A stretch of 64,000 nt of DNA from Symsagittifera roscoffensis. Lineage: Eukaryota; Xenacoelomorpha; Acoela; Convolutidae. The DNA is taken from NCBI RefSeq assembly GCF_963678635.1, contig NC_087062.1:8360193-8424192 (forward strand), given 5' to 3'. This document shows positions 26,001 through 41,000 of the stretch, in pieces (position 1 is the first letter of the stretch; the number at the start of each line of letters is the position of its first letter). A program made the position numbers and the translations under genes. Under the pieces are notes generated by a model. The model was not told the origin of the DNA. It made no database searches and saw nothing but the letters and a program-made list of their open reading frames with translations.

Positions 26001-29000
26001 ATTACATAACACCTACGCATTTTTGGCTGGATGATACTTCGGCTGATTTATATACCACCACTTACAACTACTGTCGATATCTGAGGCGCTGTCCATGTGC
26101 ATGTTTTCGACTGTGCTTCTAGCCGATTTCCACGATTCTGATGTCTCCCTACCAGATTCTTTTTGACAATCTGTACAAAATTCTATTTAAAAGTTATTGT
26201 TGGACCAGATCGCAAAAGCTAATAATTTTTTTAGGGGGGGGGGGAGGGGAGGGGAGGGGAGGTAAATGGGGCAAACGGGCGGTTTGCTTTGGGTAAATTA
26301 AGAAGGTGGGGAGGCTTAACACGGGGAAAATAAACGGGGCGAAGGGGTAAACATGAAAGGAGAAAAAAAGGTAGGGGAGATTAAGCAGACGCTATAAATT
26401 TGAGTAGGTTTAGAATTCGAGTAGGTCGTAAATACGGCAAAAAATGTTGCAAGTTTTACAGATAATTTGCAAAAATTGATCAGATAATAATATATTATAA
26501 TCCATTATAATGGATTTTAATGGATTATAATATATTTTAGTTTTCTGAAAAAATGCATCACAATGGATTATAATTGATTGTGTAGTCACAAAGTGTAACA
26601 AGACTGCTCGTATCAGGGCAAAGCCCTGAATGTTCCAACTGCCTTTTAAGGTTTATGGAGCAGTAATAACATTAAAAAATCAATGAAATAAAACAAAATG
26701 AAAACTTTTTTTTCTAAAACTTAAATTTTTTTAATGAAAATCATCCCCCCACGCCATATAAAGTACAAAAGGATAGATTTCGCTCTTTGTAACAAACCAA
26801 TTATGGCAAATAAGCTTCTTTTAGCCAATTTGGAACGATTTCTAAGACGGATTAAATCTCCGCTTACTCGTTAATAGCGCGCATTATATCGCGCGTTAAT
26901 TGTCCCAAATTGGTCAAAATGGCCAAAATTGCAATCTTTAAACCCTCATAACTTCACGAAAAATGATCACAGGTAAAATAACTTTTCAAATTTAAGCTCA
27001 GGACAACAATACCTTCTGAATGATATTAAAAAATTCCGTCAAAAATGGCTAGTTAAAAAGTCGAAATTTGTCTGAAGAAAAAAAAACCCACCTCGAGCAC
27101 AAATATTCCGTTACTTTCGTATCGAAAGTCGGAACAATTATAATCAATTATTTTGGCAACATTTTGACCACGAAAATCGTTTCTATTCGATTATTATCCC
27201 TGGAACCTCACTGCGAGTAAGTCATTTTGAAAAACGAGAGAACATTTTTGTTGCTCAATATATGCTTATTTACACGTTTCAATACAGAATAGAACATTTT
27301 AAAATCTAACTTATCCAAAAACTAGTAATGTTAATGTTTTTTAAAATTATTGTGATCGAAACATTCTGAACAATGCAACCGTCAGCTTTTTTGTTTTTCT
27401 CATACTTTTTCCACGAAGATTTAGCAAATTTGATTTAGCGAGCCTCTGAATCAGGAACCGCAAATAATTCAGTATTGGCTGAGTGATATATCCCATTAAA
27501 GCCCTTTATTATCATGATTCGGATCAACCGTACAATTCCCCCTCCCACTAATCAAATTACGGGGGGGGTGGAATATAGATTTTTTTATAAACTAATTTTG
27601 AGAATAGCCTTGAAAAAAAATTGCCTATTTGTTACTGAAAAAAAATTAAATTGAAACAATAATCTAAGCAATTACCAGTAATATAAATGCAATCTCGTGA
27701 ACAACAATGTAGAAATCAATTTTGGAGTCTACGGTACGTCACTTTGGGGGGGGGGGGGATTGTACGGTTGATCCGATGAAACCTGCCCAAATGTTTCATG
27801 CCCGCTTTGCACTCAAAAACTGAAAAAGTCAGAAAAAAATCATATGTGAGAAAAAGAACTTTTTTATTTTTTTTTGTTTTCTTTTTTACTTGGGAACGAC
27901 TGTGGTAGTCACTTATAGCTAACGCTACAACCTAAACGTGCTTTTAGACCCTCTCCTCACTCCTTGGACAAAAAAAATCACTGATACTTTTCACTCTTAT
28001 TATCTCGAACCTTGGCTTTGACTGTTCCTTGTACTGTCTAAAGACTCGTTCACAGTTCCTCCGCCTCGATTGCAACTGTCGAAACTTGTTCCGAACTCGT
28101 CCTTCCGATCAGTGGACTGGTCCTCGTCCGAGTCGAAACTCAACTGAGATCACTGGGTTGGGAGCCAGACAACAAGACGATTTGATTGGCTGAGACACAG
28201 CCAGTGAGGTTGCAGTAACAACGCATGGTTTCATTTTTTCAACCGATGAGTCACGTCTAAAAAGATCATTAGAAAGTTTATCTATTTTTACAAAAAATAT
28301 TGGCATAGCTCGAATGCGCAAAAAAATATACAAGTAGAAACGAAAAACAATTTATGATTCATTTTTCTCTAAATCTCAAAAAATTAGGCTTGCAATATGA
28401 GCGAAACTGAAACTGCGGTAGAAAATCATTCATTTATTACTATGCAATGGATATCAACCTGATTTTCGAAAACGACGTATAGCTCTGGACGCCCTGGTTA
28501 ACTGGCGAGCAAGCAACTACCGAGTTTCTCGTTGCCTCGCTACTTTGATCGTCATAGATATCGGTCCCAAACTGCGGACTAATCGCCACGGCACACGTGA
28601 CCGGAAAATCCAAGTTCAAAATGTGTTCACATGCATCTTTTTCAGCGTCTTCTGAACAATTTGCGTTTCCTAATGACCAAATTTGAGAAGATATGCTGTC
28701 ACTTTGAAGTATCAAAACTTCATCTCCAATTTTGAAAAAAGACACTATTTTCAGTTTTCCTGCCTGTGACGATGAAAGTGCTGTGTTTTTATTCGGGTTG
28801 AAAGTTGAGTATTGTTTTGAAAATTGAGAGCTTTTGCACGGAATTGGGATAGAGAATTGCAACTTTGGAATCGGAAATAGTTTGCTGCGTTCATCTGGTT
28901 TGAGTTCTTTGAATTTCTTCACCCATATCGCACGGATTTCCTTCGATTGAAACATCAAGGTCAGATTTGTCTCTTCAGTTGAGCCTCTAAAAATTCAAAT

Positions 29001-32000
29001 GCAAGCTATTACTTTTTGTTATAAATGGATGCGATTGTTTTTTCGTATACAGCCTTTTTGCGATTTATTGGGAGACGGCTTTTGCAATTTAGAGCGATGA
29101 CTCTTTTTCAGTTTCCGACCCCCTCGTAAAATTACGAGATAAAGTTTTAAAAAATGTTCATTCGCATTCAAAAAATGATTTAAAAATTTGTACTCTTGTT
29201 CACGCTTATACGCTTTATTGCAGTTTAGAACATCAAAATGCAATTTTAAAAGAATTTTGTAAAATATACTTCTGAAAAAATCAAAAGGGGTTTGGGGGAG
29301 GGGGGTTTTAAAAGAGCCGAGGCGCTTTTTATGAAAAAAAAATCTAGCTTGATGAGGATGTTTAGTTTAAAACATTGAAACACTTCAAGTTCTTATCGGT
29401 GTAAAGACAATTGTTTCTTACTCAGTGTCTTGGATGATCTGCAGGTCGATGTAGTTTGTGGTGAGGTCCAGAGTCTCAACCATCTGCAGTTCACTCAGCT
29501 GGTCATCCACCTTCTGAAGGGCAGAGCGAGCATGTTCCAACAGACCCTACAGCAACACAAAACAACATTATAATTAGTAGCAAACAGTTCGGACAGACAA
29601 AAATAATTTAAAAGAGGAATTGACCTTTTTCAGACAACTTTTGCATGCAAAAGCTAATTTTTTAGGCAGAAAGTATGTCTCAATGTCACCTAAAAACTCA
29701 AATTTTTATACAAAAATTGCTGAAAATTGGTAGATTGGTCTTTTTAATTATTTTTATTTGTCCAAATTTTTTGTAACTCTCTAAATTCGAACGAGAATAA
29801 TATTTATGGAGAAAACATTTAGAGTATCAGAATTTTTTCAGAAGGAATATTAGATGCATAAATAGGTCTTTCTTTGTTTTATTTAAAAGAAGTGTTTGTT
29901 TCGGTTTTGCTAAATTCGATCTATATTTTTTGGGGGTCAATGATGCAAAAATATTGTCACTGCCATCAGAAAAAAAATTAGAAGCGATAAATCAAATAAA
30001 AATTTGATAAATTTTTCTCAAAATTCGCAGGGTTCAGTCCAAATTAAAACATTAACCTTATGAGAGCACTTAGATGTTAACAAGTTTTGATGGTTCCTTA
30101 CGTAATTTTTGAAGAACAATCCATCTGCCATGGATATGATCTCATTCAACTTCCGTGCATCCTGCTCTAATCTAGGCGCCGCCGCCCTACAGTGGTTCAA
30201 AAAAGTAACACTGTCCATTTTGGACTGAATCGTGTTACTCCTCTTAAGAGCTGCAGAAAACTCCGTCTTTTTCTCTCCCATCCCAGAAAATTGCAGTGAG
30301 TTACTTTTCGGCTTCGAATTGTAACTTGCATGAATGTTTTCGCTGTTTTTCTGGGCATTGTTATTGTTGTTGGGAGTGTTGGCTGTTGCTGTGGTCGTTG
30401 TGTTGTTGCTTGTTGGGTTCTGGGGGGTTTGGTTACTGGGGGGCTCGGCTAGGGTGAGGTTTTTGATGTAATAGCACCATTTGATTTTGTAGAATGAGAA
30501 GGGATCGAGGCCGCTGATGCTGCTAAAACATGATATCAGATACGTTTACAAATGCTTACAGCTTGATTTCTTCAATTTGCTGCAAAGAAAAAAAGAATGT
30601 GAAGAAAAAAGAAACAAGATTAGCTGTTTCATGCGCAAGGACCACCGAAGCTTCCGAATGCCGTTGCGATCTTGACACAAATTTTGAAGAAAAAACAAGT
30701 TAGAAACTCTTCAAAAAAAGCAACTTCGGTGTTCAAAACAATTAGCTGCAACAAAAAATGCTTCAGTTTTTGAAACAAACCAGAAGAATTTGTTTTAAAT
30801 CTGTTTATCTACAAAATTCTGGAGGAGTAAAGCTTTTTTGCAAAGAACCTTGATTGAATAAACGGAAAATTGTCAAAGTTTCGACCAGAAATTTTTGTCA
30901 AAGTAGGGTTCTTATAGTGCTTTGGGAGAGCTCTGAAAGTCAATTTTGTCGACTTAAAAAAAGGTCGACAAAATTTTCGAATTTTTTTTGAAAATCTACC
31001 CCCTCAAGAAACTCCTAGATCAAGACAAAAAAAATAAATTAAAAGCAGTATTTAAGAACTTCATTTATCCAATTTCCTGTGAAAATTTGCCACACAGGAA
31101 TCTGAGTTTTTCAAATGGCCAGGGTTAAGGTTACAGCTATCTTGCTATATTTATATGCTGCTTCGCAGAAAACCTATTTGCATAGAATGACTTTTATCAA
31201 AAAGTAGAGACTGATAAAAAAGACAGAAAGATGAGAAATTTATACCACTTAAACGATCCTGAAGGAGGTAACTTTCATTCGTCTTTCGCATTCAGTTTCA
31301 ATTATCACTATGTAATTATTTTATACTTTTTTTCAGAAAACAACCACTATATATTTAGCGCTTCAAAAATCTTGGAAGCCTCAATCTGGTCTTTTTTATT
31401 CAATTTTGTTTTTGAAAAAACCATTTTGGGACCCTTCAGGGCTCTGTTTTCAGACCTTTGCTTTTATGATAGATTTCCTAGTATATGATTTTCCATATTA
31501 TATCTCATTGAATGTCTTTTTATTCCAAAATATTTTTGACACACTGATTGAAATTACAGAAATAAGAAAAAAATGGAAATTCGATCAGAGTAGAAGGAAA
31601 AGGAATAAACTTACAAGCAAACAAAAAAGAGGATTTGTAATCACCAGTGGTTCGAAAAAAGCAAATATTACGTGGAGGGAAAACTCAATATGCACTGTGA
31701 AAACTTTAATTTTCGATAATTATATTGCAGTTTGGAGTGAAATTTGTAGTTTTTCATTATAAAAAAAATTGCGATTCAACTGTTTTACTTATTGCGATTG
31801 TTTCTTTAGTTCAAAGAACTCGTGAAAACCATGCAATCAATTCATTTGAGTTTTCTATCAAACGCAACAGTTTCTCATTTCATCTGCATTAATCAAAATT
31901 AACGAGCTTTTTTAGCCCCTATCTCAATATGGTATTTCGTTTTTCATAGTCGCTTTAAAACTGCGTCAAAAAAGTACAAACCAAACAACAATTTTTTTGA

Positions 32001-35000
32001 ATCGGACTTCATTACTAGACAGCAAAAAAACTAGACAGCAAAAAAAAAATACTCGGCATTTGTTTAGTCAATGAGTTACGCTTCACGTCTACAAACGATA
32101 AAAAATGTTTCTAAATAACTTTGACAAGAGCATGAAAACAAAATTGAAATAGACCAAATCAAGATTTGATTCCAAAATCACGCAATGACACTCTAAGATT
32201 CTCTAATTAAATTCAATTTGAATATCAAAATAAATCTAAAAACACCCCAACAAGAACTGAAGAATTTAAACGTAGAGGAGAAACATTTATTTGATTGAGA
32301 GTGACTATTTAATTAAATTTTTGGTAAAAAACAAGAAAAAACAAAACTTTTTCGCATTAAACACTAAAAAATAATAGTTGAGAGTAAATAACTGAAATTT
32401 AACTACAAAAATTATTTATTTAAAAATTGTCAAATTTTTAAGCGTACTTTTTGTTATTAAAGCGCTAGCTATAACCACGCCAGCTAACAATGACATTTGA
32501 AATTAAATTTATAAGATAGTTCTCAATCGAAAAATTTTATTAGCGCTTTAGGACGATGAATTACATCGGCGCTCGCTCAAGTTGGCGCTTTTCGATTGGA
32601 GCATTTTCTACACTTTTGGAGTACAACGCAGTTTGAAAAATTAGAATTTTTTTCTTTCGGACTCTATTTGTCGAATTGAGACCGAAAATACCAAAAAAAA
32701 TTGCACTGTGTCTCTCAGTATCCTTCAAATACAAAGAAGATCTCACTAATAGGTTTTTCGAACATCTTTTTCTAAGGCGTTTTCTTCGGATTTGTTCTTT
32801 TCGGTGATGTGCGTTCATACAACACTTATAATCAAGAAGACATTTATTTGTACAAAACTTTCGTTTCCAGTGTGCGTTAAGATGCAAATGTTGACTATCT
32901 CAATGAACAAAATACAAAAACGGCTGAACTACTTGTCGATTATATCAGCAAAAATTTTGATTTTGCAATGAATGATTAGGCGCTGCAAGATTGGCTGCAG
33001 ATCTTCTTACACTTTTTTAAATCAAGTAATAATGAAAAACCGTTAAAATTTTGTTTAAGTTATTCAAACTTTACACTTTTTGACTAGCGTGAGCTGTTTT
33101 ATACCATCTTATACGTTTTTCGTATAGATAATGAGCTTCGTACTTGTGACTGGCTATCTTGCATGATACATCATCTCCATTCCTATCAAGCTATCTAGTT
33201 AATTCTTAAAACTTCTTACAAAATATGGAATTTAGTTTTTAAGCTGGGTGAATTTCCTTGTCGCAGTTATACGGAAATTTCAAAATTTTTGCAAAATTTT
33301 TTCTCAATGGAAATGATTTTATTTTAAGTTTTAGCTATAAGAGATTGTTTCTCTTGCAAATTTTGAATGTTCTTTCACATCAGATTAATTAGAAGATATT
33401 ACGAAATGTTCTATTGAAAAATATCTAATATTGCTAAAGACTCCCAAGATAATACAAAAGTCGTGCAAAATTGAATAGCTTTGAATGGCAAAATCTTGGA
33501 TATTGTTGTGAAAATCCTACGAGAGTCAGGCAAAATTATTTCAAAACTTTCGCAAGATTGAATAACTTTTATAAAAATATCCTGTTAGATTTTGTGGAGA
33601 TTGTTTTTCTTGTAAAATAAACATAAGAGTGCCTTTTTTTAAAGAAAGAAATTATTTCAACTGCAATTAAATTATGTTCATTATTGGCTGTTGATAGTTT
33701 TCATTTGCAATTTGCCATTTTTTAGTCGAGCTTGTTTTTGTTTTTCTGTTAGCGTGTAGTATAGGCGGCTGAAGATAATGTTACCCAAAAATAAAATCAA
33801 TCGAATTTGAAATTAAATGAGCGATATGGCCCGAACAAAGCATCAAAAGACGCAAAATACATCAATTTGAATTTTTGACGGTTGTAAACATTAAAAAAGA
33901 AAGACTGCTCGTATCAGGGCGAAACCCTGAATGTTCCGACTGCCTTTTAAGGCTTATGGAGCAGTAATAACATTAAAAAATTAAATGTACAAAAAAACAC
34001 AAGAAAATTTTTTTTTTCTAAAATTTGAAATTTTTTATGAAGCTCATCGCCCCACACGCCATATAAAGAAAAAAAGGATAGATTTCGCTACTTGTAACAA
34101 ATCAATTATGGCAAATAAGCTTCGCTAAACCAATTTGGAACGATTTCTAAGACGGATTAACTCTCCGCTTACACGTTAATAGCGCGAAATATATCGCACG
34201 TTAATTGTCCTAAATTGGCCAAAATGGCAATCTTTAAACCCCCATAAGTTTACAAAAAATGATCACAGATGAAATATCTTTTCAAATTTAAGCTCAGGAC
34301 AACAATAATTTTTGAATGATATAAAAATTTTTTGTCAAAAATGGCTAGTTAAAAAGTCGAAATTTGTCTGAAGAAAAAAAAACCCACCCCGAGCACAAAT
34401 ATTCCGTTACTTTCCAGTGTGCGTTAAGATGCAAATGTTGACTATCTCAATTAACAAAATATAAAAATGGCTGAACTACTTGTCGATTATATCAGCAAAT
34501 TTTTTGATTTTGCAATGAATGATTAGGCGCTGCATGATTGGCTGCAGATCTTCTTACACTTTTTCAAATCAAGTAATAATGAAAAACCGATAAATTTTTG
34601 TTTAAGTTATTCAAACTTTACTCTTTTTGACTAGCGTGAGCTGTTTTATACCATCTTATACGTTTTTCGTATAGATAATGAGCTTCGTACTTGTGACTGG
34701 CTATCTTGCATGATAGAACATCTCCATTCCTATCAAGCTATCTAGTTAGTTCTTAAAACTTCTTAAAAAATATGGAATTTAGTTTTTCAGCTGGCTGAAT
34801 TTCCCTATCGCAGTTATACGGAAATTTAAAAACTTTTGCAAAATTTTTACTCAATGGAAATGATTTTATTGTAAGTTTTAGCTATAAGAGAGTGTTTCTC
34901 TTGCAAATTTTGAATGTTCTTTTACATCAGAACAGTTAGAAGATATTACAAAATGTTCTATCGAAAAATATTTAATATTGCAAAAGACTCCCAAGATAAT

Positions 35001-38000
35001 ACAATAGTCGTGCAAAATTGAATAGCTTTGAATGGAAAAATCTTGGATATTGTTGTGAAAATCCTACGAGAGTCAGACAAAATTATTTCAAATTTCTCGC
35101 AAGATTGAATAACTTTTATCGAAATATCCTGTTAGATTTTGTGGAGATTGTTTTTCTTGTACAATAAACATAAGAATGCCTTATGTTTAAGAAAGAAAAT
35201 ATTTCAACTGCAATTAAATTATGCTCATTATTGGCTGTTGATAGTTTTCATTTGCGATTTGCGATTTTCTAATCGAGCCTTTTCTTGTTTTTCTGTTAGC
35301 GTGTAGTATAGGCGGCTGAAGATGATGTTACCCAAAAATAAAATCAATCGAATTTGAAATTAAATGAGCGATATGGCCCGAACAAAGCATCAATAGACGC
35401 AGAATACATCAATTTGAAATTTTGACGGTTCTAAACATAAAAACAAAAAAAGGTTTTGATTGTTGTTTGCGGGAAAAACAACTTTACCAACGAATGTTTT
35501 GACACTTTAAATCATTTCAACAAAAAATCGTAACATTTTTTTATTAATTCAGTCTTTTAACATAATGTTTTGAGAAGTACTGTCCGGTTTTAATTACTAG
35601 CTAATGCAAGCAATAAAATAGTTGAAAAATTAAGTAGAGTCGGATAGCGTTTATGGACCAACTCTTTGTATAGCTTTTTCACTACCCTGTGGTACATTAG
35701 TCTGAAAATCAACAAAAAACAAACTGTTTGATTGGCTTCAAATGACGTTCAAATGATACCACTCTTGAATTCTTGAGGGCTTTTATCCTGCCTAAAACTT
35801 CGTCAAATATACTCCGGGTCAAGACTCTACTTTTTTTCGAGACTAGACAAATTAAACATAGCCAATAGGTAGTTGGAAAAGAGGCGATGAAAACAAAACA
35901 AAAATTGAATAATGACTTATTTTTGAAAAAATCTCACTTTTCGAATTTCAATAATAAAAACAGATACCCCTAAAGCTCTGAAATCTAAACTTAAAAATGA
36001 AACTTTTTTTGCGATATGAGACACTTTTTTCGTCCGGATTTTTTTGAATGAGAACTTTTGTTATGATGGTATTTGTCGTTATGACATTCATGGTAATATG
36101 ATTTTTGTCATTATGACAATTATGAGTGTTTAAGACTGGGCGATTCTGTCCCCCCCCCCCCCGCGATATTATGATGTTATGATATTTGATTTTATGACAT
36201 TTTTTCAAATGATATAATTTTTGAAAGTGCTCTTAGAATCAGAGAGCTGGTAGCGTCATTACCAATTACTGGAGGCTTTGCGTGCAGCTGCGGCCGCCGA
36301 GGACGATGAGTGTTGACGTCTGGGCTTGGCGGCCAGTCCGAATATCATGTCATTGCACAATAGCAGCACCCTCTCACGCTTGCTGAATAACTTCGACTGG
36401 AATCGGTTCGTCTAAAGGTCACAGATAATTTCAGGAACATTTCAAAAAAGCATGAATAATTCTCCTTAATGAGTAAGGCGACGTCTTGGTGTCTATAATC
36501 GAATAATCTTTAAGAACATTGAATTTTCATACATTCGTGCAATTTTACTTATGTTTATTTGGATCTCTATTTTCCCCCTTTTGCAAAAAGGAGGATAATC
36601 GTTACTAGGTACAAAATCGCACATGTAAAATTATAAAACTTTTTAAATCATAGAGGTGGCAATTCATTACAGGAAACCAAAGGGGGAAATAGTGAAAGTG
36701 ATCACTTTCGTTCGTCTAGGGGAAACATAATCCAGCAATCTCCGTTGTGTGAGATTTTGCTGAGTATCTGCTTTGCTGAGTTGCTCCGAAGGCTCCGACA
36801 CCAAAATTTTAAGGCTCCGACACCAAAAATGGATGTCTCAAAATAGTACAAAAGGGGGACCCTTTGGGTCGACAGGGGGTCGATTTCCAGAGAAAAAAGA
36901 AAAGGTCCGCCCCCCGCAACCTCCCCCCCCCCTCCCCTAAAATCCGCTCCTGGTTGACTGGTGAAAAAAGTATGTATCACCATCTCTATTTGAAATGGTT
37001 TATTCATTTTGCTATGCTCATGACTTGGCCAAACTTTTTCCGTAAGCTAAAAAAGAATCAGTCTTGAAATGTTTGCACATTTCTAATGTATAATTAATTT
37101 TCAAAATAAAAAAATTTTTCTAACAAAAAAAAATTACGATTTCGACGACGCAGTCCTGTCGTATGAGATGTCTACCCTCACAGTCCGAGAAGTAGAGCGA
37201 CAGTCCCTCTACAATCTGGACCAACTCCTCCAGAAGAGAGGAGTCACTGGACACCCCTGGACATCTGACTACACCGCTATTCTGCTGCTGGTCACCACTC
37301 ACTGGCGTACACGAAGGGACTCCGGATGGGAGTTTGTTGCCACCGAGAAGCGACCGAGAGTCTTGGATCTGAAAAAAAAACATTTTTTTACGTCTACAAA
37401 AACCGTCACAAGTAACTGGATTTCTGTTGTTCAGAATTAGATTCAATTTTTTGGCAAGTTTTCTGGGCTCGGTAATGTTGTCTCACCATCAAGCAACAAA
37501 CACCAACCATACTGGGCCTCAAAAGCCAGACTTTTCCTTTGATAAGTGGAGATTTACGCTCATTTTCCTTAACTCAAACACTTAACCACTGCTTCGTTAA
37601 TTTAATTAATCGGAGGAGTTTCTTCATTAATTCATCAAACGAGGAGTTCTGATTGGCAAATCCGATTTGTGACCCACCGGCTGGTTGATGGTGGAGGCTA
37701 GACTCCTCAGCACGTTTTCAGCCTCAGATAACACCTCGTAGTCAGGGTGCATCTTGTCCATGTGTTGCAGAATATCCTGCACAACATATCAGAACGAAAG
37801 ACAACTTATTAAATAGTTTGGTTAACTTATTAAACTAGGATCTACTTAACAAACCCCCCCCCCCCCCTCAACTAAAAAGTCTCCACCCCTATAAATAAAA
37901 ACAATAAGTTAGCACTACAGCTAGTATCGAGAATTCAAACTTTGTTGCATTCTGATTGGTAGAAAAATCGACCATTTTGATCCGCTTAACAATCTCCCCC

Positions 38001-41000
38001 TTTCATGAAAATAGGGGGGAGGGGGATTGAAGAGTAGATTCAAGACCTAGCTTTAGTAGCTTGAAAATTATAAAATTATGCCCCATTTTGAAAAAGATTT
38101 CATCATCAAAACCTATACGGCTAAAATGCCAAGATAACCAGGTCTAGCGAATATTTTTTATAAGAAAAGTACACGTAGCATTGCAATTATTTTCATGAAA
38201 TTATTCACAAGGTGCTTTGAAAATTCATAGACCTTTACTCATTTTAAATGAATCCGAAACAGTAAATTAAATAATGAGGTGTGAGCGCAGAGGAATTGTA
38301 TGCTTGCCTTGACCAGAAGTGAGTATCTTGGGATCCTCTGGACCGGTTTGATCATCAAGTCATCCAGAGACAACTTCGCGTCATGTTTCCTTAGTAGCAA
38401 CTGAAATGAAGAAAGGAAAATAAAAAGGAAGATATGATAATTTAACAACTTTTTAACCGCTACTGTCTTCTTAAGGAATGATGTTTAGGGTTGTCAAAAT
38501 TTTTGCCATCTGGCCCAGACTTTTGCAATTGACCAAATATAGTTCTAGAATACGTAAGAAGAGCGAAAGAAAACTTTTATTTGCTCGGTTTGAAAATTCA
38601 GGAGCCAATTAAATTAAGAATCTGCCAATGACTAGGTACAAGTTCCAGTTTAAGAAGAAGGCAGGGTTCTCCTTAATATATCTTGCAACAACTGTGGAAG
38701 AAGCTTAAAAGAGTTGGATGAATAATGTCAAAAACATTCAAGGCTTATAAGCATGATGAAATGAACAGCTTGAAATCACCCACTTTTTGTGCGTTCTGTT
38801 TTATTGTCCAAAAATGATTTAACCTTTATTACTTGCGTGTTTAAACTAGAAATTTTTGATTGACTCTTTTTGCAATTGTTACAAATTATCCTTGAAAGTC
38901 CGCCCAAAATGGATAAACCGCCAAATTTTTTGCATCCGCAAATAACAAAAAAGATAGATACATTGAGAGATATTAAAAAGCAGATCTCAAAAATAACGAA
39001 TCCGAACAACTAAATTATTAATGATTAAAATAAGCCAATTTTTTTTTCGGAAAATCAGATTACTTAATGAAAAAAGGGCCCTGCTGCAGGAACGTTATTT
39101 AGCCTAAAACTACTTAGTATTCTCGAATTTCATAAAAAAGTACAAACGTCATATTATACAGTTAATAAAAAACATCTGAAATCCTATTTACCTTTATTTT
39201 GAATGCATAATTTCCCCTGAGGCAATCAAGGTTGTCACCAACTGCAGTTATGCACAAATACGATCGTTTCAAGTTTTATTGTGAAATTTGTGTACTTTTT
39301 GTACAGAGACGTCATTTTTGGATGGAGGATTTTTTTGGAATCAATATCACTAAGAAAATTTTTTTCGTTAAAGATCGTTTTCCAAAACGCACGATTGAAT
39401 TAAAACAACCTTGTGAGAACATGAACCAAGTGCTTAAGTAGCAAAATTATCAGGTCAAAATTTTTTGCACACACCCTTCAGGCCAAAAAAACCGTAACTC
39501 AAAATGAAAGTGCAGTGAAATGTGATTCGGACATAGCAATCCGTGCCGTTGAAAAACAAAAACCGAACGAGATTTTTTTCAACAGCTGAAAGTTATATGA
39601 CTTTCGAAGGTATGGAACTTTTCAGTGATCGTTTTGGTTTTATTTTGAATTAAAGCTGTTATATATGAAGACCTCCTAAGAAAAAACTGAAATTTGGAAT
39701 TTTGACTTTTTAAGCAACAAAATCCTAAATTTGTTATTGCTACTGTTTAAAAGAACATAAAACTCTCAAAAAATGCTGATTTCAACAGAAAATTTGAGTT
39801 TTTTGTTGTTGTTTTTTCTTTCTTGTTTTTTAAGCTTGCTCCATTAAAAAAACTCACTATTCTTCATCCTTTTTTCAAGTTTTCAATTAGGTCGGCAAGA
39901 ATTGCAAACCGATTTATAATAAAATTGATACCAAAAAGTCGCCATTTTTTTCATTCAGTTTAGTTCGCAAGTTCTGGCCTAATCGTTATTGCTATGACAG
40001 GAAGCCAAAAATGTTGACAAAAAATTTTGTTGTGTTCACGATGGTTTTACATTTAGAACTCTGAACATTGCTTTAATTGTTGTGCACCAATTTCTTATTG
40101 TACCTTTTAATGAAAAATCACTGAACGGCAAACTCCCGATTCGATTTAAATCGGCAAATTTTGACTACAAATCACACAAGCGGTAGTTGACTGATCTTTA
40201 TTTATTACAGACCACTTAGCTTACAGCCATCCTTGGCGATATGTTCAAGCATTCAACCACAAAACTCATGAGTCGATGCATTAACGAAAATCTTTGAAAT
40301 CATGTGTGTGAAACATTTAACTAACGGATTTTTGCTACTTTAGAAATATCGACTTGAAAAATTATTTGATACTGTAAATCAAGGTATTTTAATTGCAAAC
40401 CTATAGATTTTTTTTCTTCTGAAAACTTTGGACCTGTTAAAAAGTATTCTGGTGATAGGTATCAATATGTCATGCTCGACGAAACTGATATGCTCGTGTA
40501 AAACAACATATATTTTGAATTCATTTCTAAAGAAAAAAAATTGATGAAAATGATGGCGAAGAAGCTAATCAAATATAAAAAATGAGCGAATAATGATACA
40601 AATCCGAAAAATAACTGAGTGTTCTTCATCCTCTTTTCAAGCTTTCAACTAGCTCGGCAAGAACTGCAAACCTTTTTGTAAAAAATTTGATACAAAAAAT
40701 TTACCATTTTTTTCATTAAGTCAAAATTATTGAAAAAAAATATATATTGTAGTTTTCATGATGGTATAACAAACAAAACTCCAAACAATGCTTTACCTAT
40801 TGTGAGACAATTTTTGACTGAACTTCTTATTGAATAATTACTGAACGGCACATTATCGATTCGCTTCAAGTCTGCAAGATTTGACCCAACTAATACAACC
40901 AATAGTTGAATGAACCGTGGTAATTACAGACCAGTTAGCTTACTGCCATCCTCGGCGAAAAACTTGGTTAAACTGATTCCAATTTGAACTTTTAACCATT

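Noticed and set aside
31231-31762. Possible RT remnant on the plus strand (TILGPFRALF string)
   Set aside because: Only a weak local resemblance to the RT G-S-x-L-G-P box; no other RT motif lines up nearby.
32561-32887. Arg/Lys-rich 108-codon minus-strand frame
   Set aside because: No recognised domain, and the frame's start lies in a duplicated repeat; no splice signals connect it to the RhoGEF gene.
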